The notes under the pieces are model-generated. The model had not been told where the DNA came from, made no database searches, and was given only the letters and a program-made list of their open reading frames with translations. Shown here piece after piece: positions 1 to 5,245 of a DNA stretch of 5,245 nt (positions are counted from its first letter, which is position 1; the number at the start of each line of letters is the position of its first letter). The stretch is from Verrucomicrobiota bacterium (GTDB taxonomy: Bacteria > Verrucomicrobiota > Verrucomicrobiia > Limisphaerales > UBA11358): the NCBI GenBank assembly GCA_021323835.1, contig JAJPKI010000295.1:1-5245 (forward strand). The letters are read 5' to 3'. Both the position numbers and the translations under genes were made by a program.

Positions 1-560
1 GTCGGCCCGACGTGATTGTAAACGACATCGAGAATCGTTGCGAGCCCGCGGGCGTGACACGCGTCCACAAATGTCTTCAGTCCGTCCGGCCCGCCGTAAG
101 CGTGATGCGGCGCGAACAAATCCACGCCGTCGTAACCCCAATTATGGTCGCCGGAAAATTCTGCGACCGGCATGACTTCGACATGCGTGACGCCAAGCTC
201 GACGAGATGGTCGAGTTTGGTAATTGCGGATTCAAACGTGCCTTCCGGCGCGAACGTTCCGACGTGCAATTCGTAAATAATGCCAGATGCAAGCGGTGGC
301 GCTTGAAAATGTTTGTCTGTCCATTTGAAATCGCCGTGATTTACGACGCGTGAAAGTCCATGAATGCCATTTGGCTGAAATAAAGAGCGCGGGTCGGGAA
401 ATGGGCCTTGGCTGTCGAGGAGAAAACCGTAATCGTCGCCAGGTTTGGCGGAAACTTCCGCTGACCAGAAACCATTTGTGTCGCGCTTCATTGGAAATTT
501 TTTCTTTCCGAGTTGAAGCTCGGCTTTTTTCGGCAATGGCGCCCAAACGCGAAATGTCAT
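1..560 (-). CDS. treZ: Maltooligosyltrehalose trehalohydrolase (TreZ), N-terminal part, cut by the window edge
   Basis: TreZ is a GH13 enzyme, presumably cytosolic, that hydrolyses the alpha-1,4 bond next to the terminal trehalose of maltooligosyltrehalose, releasing free trehalose. It is the second step of the TreY/TreZ pathway. The 186 visible residues begin MTFRVWAPLPKKAELQLG, an N-terminal beta-sandwich (E-set/CBM48-like) domain over about residues 1-80. The start of the GH13 barrel follows: YELHVGTF (96-103), MPVAEF followed by NWGYDGV (130-146), and conserved region I DVVYNHVGP (178-186). Family members are usually near 600 residues, so about two thirds is missing to the left, including the catalytic Asp and Glu. 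The ATG follows the treY stop codon directly and has a strong AAAGGAG five bases upstream, which fixes the start. A TTG four bases further upstream opens a different frame and is not the gene. The N-terminus begins right at the FRVWAP motif, without the short leader seen in some homologues. GH13 relatives such as GlgB or GlgX are less likely given the YELHVGTF/NWGYDGV pattern and the treY neighbour. Confidence 0.95.
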   Translation of the reverse strand, partial: MTFRVWAPLPKKAELQLGKKKFPMKRDTNGFWSAEVSAKPGDDYGFLLDSQGPFPDPRSLFQPNGIHGLSRVVNHGDFKWTDKHFQAPPLASGIIYELHVGTFAPEGTFESAITKLDHLVELGVTHVEVMPVAEFSGDHNWGYDGVDLFAPHHAYGGPDGLKTFVDACHARGLATILDVVYNHVGP

Positions 561-3026
561 TCAATCTCCTTTCACCAGCAATGCGACTGGAAATTTTTTA
601 AATAAATTCGCAACAGCAATTTCGCCGTTGAAATTATCGCCTGAAAATTCGTCGCGCCAAGTTCCAGTCGACAATTTCAATTTCGTATCGCCCCAATCAC
701 CTTTCAATTCGAGCAAAAACCGTGGAATGACGGCAATAATTTCCTCGCCGCGAATGAATCCAAAAAAATGATTCGCTTTATTGCCCGTTGCCGTCAGCGG
801 CTCGTAATTTCCCGCGAATGCTTTTTCTTTTTGTGCTCGCAACCCGAGCGTTTTCTGAATCAACCACAATTTCGGCAGACCGGAATTGCGACGTTTCCAA
901 ATTTGCTCCGGTGAAAGATTTTTGGTTTCGTCGAACAATCGTCGGCGAATTTCATAGTCCACCAATCGCCGGTTGTCCGGGTCAACAAGACTAAAATCCC
1001 AAATTTCATTTCCCTGATAAATGTCCGGCACGCCCGGCGCGGTCAATTTGACTAGCGTTTGCGCGAGCGAATTGATTTGTGCAGCTTCAGCGAGCGATGA
1101 AATAAATTGCGCCAAATCGTTCGTGAAATTTTTGTCCGCGAGCGTCGCTTCGACAAAATGTTTCAACGCTGAATCGTATTCGGAATTGCGTTTATTCCAA
1201 TCCGTGTGCTGCTTCGCCTCGCACGACGCTTTTTCCATGAACGCAAAAATCCGTTCGAGCGAAATCGGCCACGCGCCGACGAGCGTTTGATAAAACAAAT
1301 ATTCCATGTTGCGGTCGGGAAAATTGTTTTGGCGATGGCGCTCGTTCATGCGCGACCAGCGCAAAACGGTTTCGCGCCAATGTTCTGGAATTTCTGAAAG
1401 CAAATTCATCCGCGCGCGAACATCTTCGCTTTTTTTTGTGTCGTGCGTGGAACTGCAAAGCATCGAAGCCGGCCAGCGCGATTGTTGCTGCGCGCAAAAT
1501 TCGTGGAATTCTTCCACGCTCACGCCGAATTTTCCCGGGTCGCCGCCAACTTCATTTATCGAGGCAAACCAATTCAGGCAATAAAATGCCGTGTCTTCAA
1601 CACCTTTGGCCATCGCCGGGCTGGTCAATTGTTGGAAACGCGCAACAAATTCATTTTCCAATTCGCCGCGGAAAAGCAGGAGCATCAGGCCGCTCAAAAA
1701 TTCAAAAATGTCCGCCGGCAAATCGACGCGCAATTCTTTTGCTTTGACGGCGGCTTCTTTGATGTAACGCGCATCATTTTCGCTGATAAAATTTTCTTCA
1801 GGCCGAACGTAAGTGCGATAAACGGGAAAGCTCGCGGCAAATTCAATCAATGCATCGCGAAATTGTTCGCGCAAAAAATTTTGATATGCCGGATGTTTTG
1901 CTGCGATTTGCAAAAGCATTTCTACAAGACGATTTACTTCAGTCGTGAACAGCGTTTTCAAAACCAAAACTTTTTTTTCTTGAACCGATTTGCAGGCATC
2001 GGTCGTTTCGCCGGTGAATTCGGAATAAAAATTGACGAGCGCATCCTTATTTTTTGTCTCGATGAAAAGTCCGTTCGTTTGATTTAGAAAATCGTAGCCG
2101 ACGGTTCCTTGCACCGGCCAATCCGCCGGAATTTCTTCTTTCGGCTGCAAAATCTTTTCGACGACGATCCATAAATCCGGCGCGAGCGAACGCAACCGTT
2201 CCAGATATTTTTTTGGCTCGCGCAAGCCGTCGGGATGGTCAATGCGCAAGCCGTCAAGCCAGCCGCGTTCAATCCATTTGCGCAGCAGCGCGTGCGTGTC
2301 GTTGAAAATTTTTTCGTCTTCAATGCGCACAGCGGCGAGCGTGCTGACGGCGAAAAAGCGGCGATAATTTAATTTCTCGTCGCCTTCCCAATGTGGCGCA
2401 AGAACGTAATGCTGCCGGTCGAGCAATGTGCGCAATGAAAAATCTTCGGGAATGGAATTTGTAGCAACGGGAAATTCGTGCTCGTAATATTTTAAAAAGA
2501 ATTCGCCATGTTCGGTGCGTAATTGCAATTCGTATTTCGCAAAAACACTTTCCAATTTGTCGCCGAGAAACGGCACGAGAATTTTTCCTTGCAGTTTCGG
2601 CTCGGCCGGATGCCAATTGATGTCGAAGTAATCGGCGAATTTACTCGCGCGGCCGTTTTTTAAAACGTCCCACCACCAAACATTTTCCTGCGTGCCGATG
2701 CCCATGTGATTGGGAACGATATCGAGAATCAAACCCATTTTGTATTCGTGCAACGTGGCGACAAAACTTTCCAAATCTTTTTCCGTTCCGATTTCGGGAT
2801 TCAATTGGCCGTAATCGCAAACATCGTAGCCGTGAACGCTGTGGGCGCGCGCTTTGAAAAGCGGCGAGGCGTAAATGTGCGAAATGCCAAGCGCGGAAAA
2901 ATACGGCACGAGCGCCAGCGCATCGCGCAGACGAAAATGTTCGTGAAATTGCAACCGATAAGTTGCACGCGGTCTTTGCGGACGGCCACCAGTTGTTCTC
3001 GCAGGGTTTTCGGAAGTGCTCGTCAT
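561..3026 (-). CDS. treY: Maltooligosyltrehalose synthase (TreY), complete, 821 aa
   Basis: TreY is an intramolecular transglucosylase of GH13 that turns the reducing-end maltose unit of a maltooligosaccharide or glycogen chain into trehalose, giving maltooligosyltrehalose for TreZ. Seen in sequence: the family opening ATYRLQF (21-27), LGISHIYASP (46-55), HGYDV (65-69), LNPEIG (75-80); region I LDIVPNHMG (101-109); RRFFAVSTLAAVRIED (222-237); region II GLRIDHPDGL (259-268), with D263 the expected nucleophile; region III WIVVEKIL (286-293), with E290 the expected acid/base; MAKGVEDTAFY (472-482) and NEVGGDP (491-497); STHDTKKSED (526-535), with D529 the expected third catalytic Asp; and APGVPDIYQGNEIWDFSLVDPDNRR (663-687). 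All catalytic positions are intact. The length is within the usual range of about 700-850 residues. Residues 2-20 form a basic, Pro/Arg-rich leader before the conserved core. The ATG lies one base after the stop of the GH57 gene; no strong Shine-Dalgarno is seen (only GAAGAA upstream), so coupling to upstream translation is likely. The stop abuts treZ. Confidence 0.97.
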   Translation of the reverse strand: MTSTSENPARTTGGRPQRPRATYRLQFHEHFRLRDALALVPYFSALGISHIYASPLFKARAHSVHGYDVCDYGQLNPEIGTEKDLESFVATLHEYKMGLILDIVPNHMGIGTQENVWWWDVLKNGRASKFADYFDINWHPAEPKLQGKILVPFLGDKLESVFAKYELQLRTEHGEFFLKYYEHEFPVATNSIPEDFSLRTLLDRQHYVLAPHWEGDEKLNYRRFFAVSTLAAVRIEDEKIFNDTHALLRKWIERGWLDGLRIDHPDGLREPKKYLERLRSLAPDLWIVVEKILQPKEEIPADWPVQGTVGYDFLNQTNGLFIETKNKDALVNFYSEFTGETTDACKSVQEKKVLVLKTLFTTEVNRLVEMLLQIAAKHPAYQNFLREQFRDALIEFAASFPVYRTYVRPEENFISENDARYIKEAAVKAKELRVDLPADIFEFLSGLMLLLFRGELENEFVARFQQLTSPAMAKGVEDTAFYCLNWFASINEVGGDPGKFGVSVEEFHEFCAQQQSRWPASMLCSSTHDTKKSEDVRARMNLLSEIPEHWRETVLRWSRMNERHRQNNFPDRNMEYLFYQTLVGAWPISLERIFAFMEKASCEAKQHTDWNKRNSEYDSALKHFVEATLADKNFTNDLAQFISSLAEAAQINSLAQTLVKLTAPGVPDIYQGNEIWDFSLVDPDNRRLVDYEIRRRLFDETKNLSPEQIWKRRNSGLPKLWLIQKTLGLRAQKEKAFAGNYEPLTATGNKANHFFGFIRGEEIIAVIPRFLLELKGDWGDTKLKLSTGTWRDEFSGDNFNGEIAVANLFKKFPVALLVKGD
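566..572 (-). promoter_or_regulatory. Ribosome binding site of treZ, inside the 3' end of treY
   Basis: Read on the minus strand, AAAGGAG lies five bases before the treZ ATG, separated only by ATTGA, which contains the treY TGA stop. It is a near-perfect Shine-Dalgarno sequence encoded by the last codons of treY (Val-Lys-Gly-Asp-stop). With the stop and start codons abutting, it points to translational coupling or re-initiation from treY into treZ. It also selects the ATG at 558-560 over the out-of-frame TTG at 562-564. Confidence 0.85.
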
Positions 3027-3027
3027 T

Positions 3028-5245
3028 CTACGGTTCTTCAGGTTTCAAATCGGGCATGAAATTCAGCCGTTCGCCGAGCATTTGAAAATTTTCAATCCAG
3101 GTTTTTGACTCGGAATCGTCCCGCCGTTGCATTTCGGGAAGAATCGTGGCGGCGATTTGATAAAATGTGTTTTGCGGTTTCCATAAATTTACCTCGAACG
3201 GCAGCAATTGAAGCAGCCCGGCGGAATCGGTGAGGCTGCGCAGCGTGTTGAGATTTTCCGGTTCGCGCAAAAATTGTTCGCTCAGCCGGTCAAAATGTTT
3301 TTTCGCGGCGTAGGCCAAATCGTCGTGTTCAACGGCCACACTTGTGGAACGAATTTCGTTGAGCAAACTTTTGATGCGCTCGGCGTCGAGATGACCATTT
3401 TCAAATTGCTTTCGCAATTCGCTGTTGAGAACAAATTCCGTCGCAGGTGCGAGCGCATTGAGCGGCGGCGCGTAAATATCCTTGAGAAACCGCGTCAACG
3501 GCGCGAAACGGTCAGTGAGCGCGCGATAGGAATTATGAATTTCGTCGCGTGTCGCGGCGAGAATTTGGTTAAGCACTTTGCGTTGCTCGTCGCGAAATAA
3601 ATTTTTCAACGAGTAATGCGTTGAACCGAAATTCCGGTCGAGTAACCGGATTAATTCCGAAAAATCCGCGCGCTCGAACGCCGTGCGCGCTTCTTCAACC
3701 AATTTTTTATAATCATCGTCGTTTTGAAAATGGCGGACGCCGCAATTTAAATTGTGGTCACCCAAATGAATCACCATGTAAGTCAGCAAATCCGATGCGC
3801 GCGTGATGGTGAACACGACCTTGGCGCGGCCAAGCGCGAGCCGCGCGTTGCCGACGGTGAAAAGCTGGCGGTCTTCCTGAATGATTTTGTAGGAATGGAT
3901 TTGCGCTTCGGCCGGATACGATTCAAAAAGCGAACTGATGGCAAAATGCGCGGCAAAACTTTCGCGCGTCATCACGGCGGGCTTGGCAAAATTTTCGTAA
4001 ATAAAGCGGCCGTTTTGATTTCCGGCAATGTTGCTTTTCGCGCCTTCCAAAATTTTCAAAAAACCTTCCTCGAGATTTTCCGCGTTCGATTCGCCGGCCA
4101 GTTGCAGCGCGCGCGCGGCGTATTGAATGACCTGCGTCGTTTCAATCCCCGAAATTTCATCGAAGAACCAGCCGCAACTCGTGAACATCAGCATTGCGTG
4201 CCGTTGCATTTCCAAAAGGCGAAGAACGTTGACCTGCTCGTCTTCTTTTAATTCGCGTATGCCGTGTTTTGTAAAAAATTTCAGAAGATTTTCGAGGGAG
4301 TGGTCAAGAATCACAGTGATGTAATCGTCGCGCGCCGCCCATGGGTCGCGTAAAAACTCCTTCGCTTTTGTTTCGTAAATCGGCGCGAGTTTATCGCGCA
4401 ACCAATCGAGCGCATTTCGCAATGGCTCGCGCCATTGCTGGTTCCAACCGCCATGGCCGCCGGAATTACAGCCGCAATCGCGCTTCCAGCGGTCAACGCC
4501 GTGCGAACAACTCCACGCACTCGGCTGATGAATTTCGACTTCATGCGACGGCGGATTTTTTTCGAGAAATTCCCCGTAAATCGTCAGCTTCGCTTCGTTG
4601 CTTTTTTCAATTTGGTCGAGCGCATAGGCGAGCGCCATGTCGCCGTAACGGAAATGATGGCCGTAAGATTCGCCGTCGGTCGCGACGTTGACGATTCCTT
4701 CGCGTTCGCCAAATGCGCCGAGCAGGCGTTTCGACAATTCTTCGCCGCTCATCAACAATTGTTCAAACGCAATCGCCTTTGCAATCACGCCGTCGTAAAA
4801 AAAGACGGAAATCGAACGGCCTTCAGGCAATTTCACCAGATACGGTTTGGTCGTGTCAATTTGCGCGCCGTTCACGTCCTGCCAATCGGATTTTTCTCCA
4901 AGCGTGCGGACGCGGCTGGCTTGATACGGCGAAAGAATCGTAAATTTAATTCCGTATTGCGCCAGCACGTCGAGCGTTTCGTTGTTGGCGGCGGTTTCCG
5001 GGAGCCACATGCCTTCCGGTTTGCGACCAAAGCGCGATTCGAAATCGTAAATGCCCCAAATCGTTTGCGTGTGTTTGTCGCGCGTGTTCGCCAGCGGCAT
5101 AATCATGTGGTTGAAACATTGCGCCAGCGCCGAACCGTGGCCGGAAAATCGTTCGCGACTTTTTTTATCGGCGTCCACGATGGCCTGATGCACGTCGGGC
5201 ATTTTATCTTTCAACCACGACAGCAGCGTCGGGCCGAAATTAAAA
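3028..5245 (-). CDS. Glycoside hydrolase family 57 protein with DUF3536 region, N-terminus cut by the window edge
   Basis: A probable cytosolic alpha-glucan-acting enzyme of GH57, the family of some alpha-amylases, branching enzymes and 4-alpha-glucanotransferases; members of this DUF3536 branch are poorly characterised, so the reaction is left open. The frame is open to the right edge and gives 738 residues beginning FNFGPTLLSW, which is already family-typical sequence. The TTG at 5212-5214 is therefore an internal Leu, not the start. By memory of homologues some 70-80 residues are missing, including the usual HGHFYQPP-like first GH57 motif. Numbering from the window edge: FSGHGSALAQ (33-42), NHMIMPLA (45-52), and RFGRKPEGMWLPETA (71-85), where E83 is the candidate nucleophile. 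ATDGESYGHH (188-197) follows, where D190 is the candidate acid/base. Next is a Cys/His-rich stretch, SCSHGVDRWKRDCGC (245-259), then DHSLENLLKFF (314-324) and FTSCGWFFDEISGIETTQVI (354-373). The remainder is a helical DUF3536-type C-terminal part. No signal peptide can be judged without the N-terminus. The TAG stop lies one base before treY, so the two are almost surely co-transcribed, which suggests a role in supplying or trimming alpha-glucan chains. Confidence 0.92.
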   Translation of the reverse strand, partial: FNFGPTLLSWLKDKMPDVHQAIVDADKKSRERFSGHGSALAQCFNHMIMPLANTRDKHTQTIWGIYDFESRFGRKPEGMWLPETAANNETLDVLAQYGIKFTILSPYQASRVRTLGEKSDWQDVNGAQIDTTKPYLVKLPEGRSISVFFYDGVIAKAIAFEQLLMSGEELSKRLLGAFGEREGIVNVATDGESYGHHFRYGDMALAYALDQIEKSNEAKLTIYGEFLEKNPPSHEVEIHQPSAWSCSHGVDRWKRDCGCNSGGHGGWNQQWREPLRNALDWLRDKLAPIYETKAKEFLRDPWAARDDYITVILDHSLENLLKFFTKHGIRELKEDEQVNVLRLLEMQRHAMLMFTSCGWFFDEISGIETTQVIQYAARALQLAGESNAENLEEGFLKILEGAKSNIAGNQNGRFIYENFAKPAVMTRESFAAHFAISSLFESYPAEAQIHSYKIIQEDRQLFTVGNARLALGRAKVVFTITRASDLLTYMVIHLGDHNLNCGVRHFQNDDDYKKLVEEARTAFERADFSELIRLLDRNFGSTHYSLKNLFRDEQRKVLNQILAATRDEIHNSYRALTDRFAPLTRFLKDIYAPPLNALAPATEFVLNSELRKQFENGHLDAERIKSLLNEIRSTSVAVEHDDLAYAAKKHFDRLSEQFLREPENLNTLRSLTDSAGLLQLLPFEVNLWKPQNTFYQIAATILPEMQRRDDSESKTWIENFQMLGERLNFMPDLKPEEP

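Noticed and set aside
1..12. Short palindrome gtcggcccgac at the left edge and a similar gtcgggccga near the right edge (5229-5238)
   Set aside because: Both lie within coding sequence for Val/Phe-Gly-Pro-Thr-like codons and are too short and imperfect to be terminal repeats or an attachment site. The resemblance is probably chance.
12..36. A near-repeat of about 24 bases shared by positions 12-36 and 2706-2731 (tgattg..aacga.atcgagaatc)
   Set aside because: Both copies encode GH13 conserved region I (DVVYNHVG in TreZ, DIVPNHMG in TreY). The similarity is due to shared ancestry and motif constraint, not a mobile or regulatory repeat.
232..564. A 110-codon minus-strand frame beginning at a TTG overlapping the treY stop
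   Set aside because: It is out of frame with treZ. The overlapping treZ frame from the ATG at 558-560 has a strong ribosome site and clear TreZ motifs, while this frame gives a Ser/Arg-rich shadow product.
1443..2087. A 214-codon open frame on the plus strand
   Set aside because: It lies wholly antisense to treY, whose frame carries all the catalytic motifs. Its translation is low-complexity, Phe/Arg/Lys-rich and shows no family motif. It results from low stop-codon frequency opposite a real gene, like the other plus-strand frames here.
3021..3035. Possible promoter or terminator between the GH57 gene and treY
   Set aside because: Only one base separates the stop and the start codon, and I see no hairpin with a T-run or convincing -35/-10 pair nearby. 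Read-through transcription is the simpler view.
5212..5214. TTG as the start codon of the GH57 gene
   Set aside because: The frame stays open to the window edge, and the ten residues before it (FNFGPTLLSW) match the usual sequence of the family, so the TTG codes an internal Leu and the real start is outside the window.

Overview
The window holds three tightly packed genes, all on the minus strand. In transcription order (right to left) they are: (1) a large glycoside hydrolase family 57 protein of the DUF3536 type, cut by the right edge and missing its N-terminus; (2) a complete treY, maltooligosyltrehalose synthase; (3) the first 186 codons of treZ, maltooligosyltrehalose trehalohydrolase, cut by the left edge. 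Essentially every base is coding: one base separates gene 1 from gene 2, and none separates gene 2 from gene 3. No RNA gene, mobile element, CRISPR array, promoter or terminator is visible.

The layout reads as the inner part of an alpha-glucan/trehalose operon. TreY converts the reducing-end alpha-1,4 bond of a maltooligosaccharide or glycogen chain into an alpha,alpha-1,1 bond. TreZ then cuts off trehalose. The GH57/DUF3536 protein is most likely an alpha-glucan-acting enzyme (amylase or transferase type) that works on the same polymer pool, but its exact reaction cannot be read from the sequence. No treX (debranching enzyme) is visible; it could lie outside the window.

The organism is a bacterium of moderate GC content. 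Its coding style mixes GCG/CGC-rich stretches with many AAA, TTT and AAT codons and in-frame A/T runs. This style, and the presence of the TreY/TreZ route with a DUF3536 GH57, would suit an environmental lineage such as Verrucomicrobiota, but that is a weak guess from style and not a placement. The region is ordinary primary metabolism; I see no new defence, mobile or RNA system. The point most worth following is the tight coupling of an under-characterised GH57 protein to treY-treZ.
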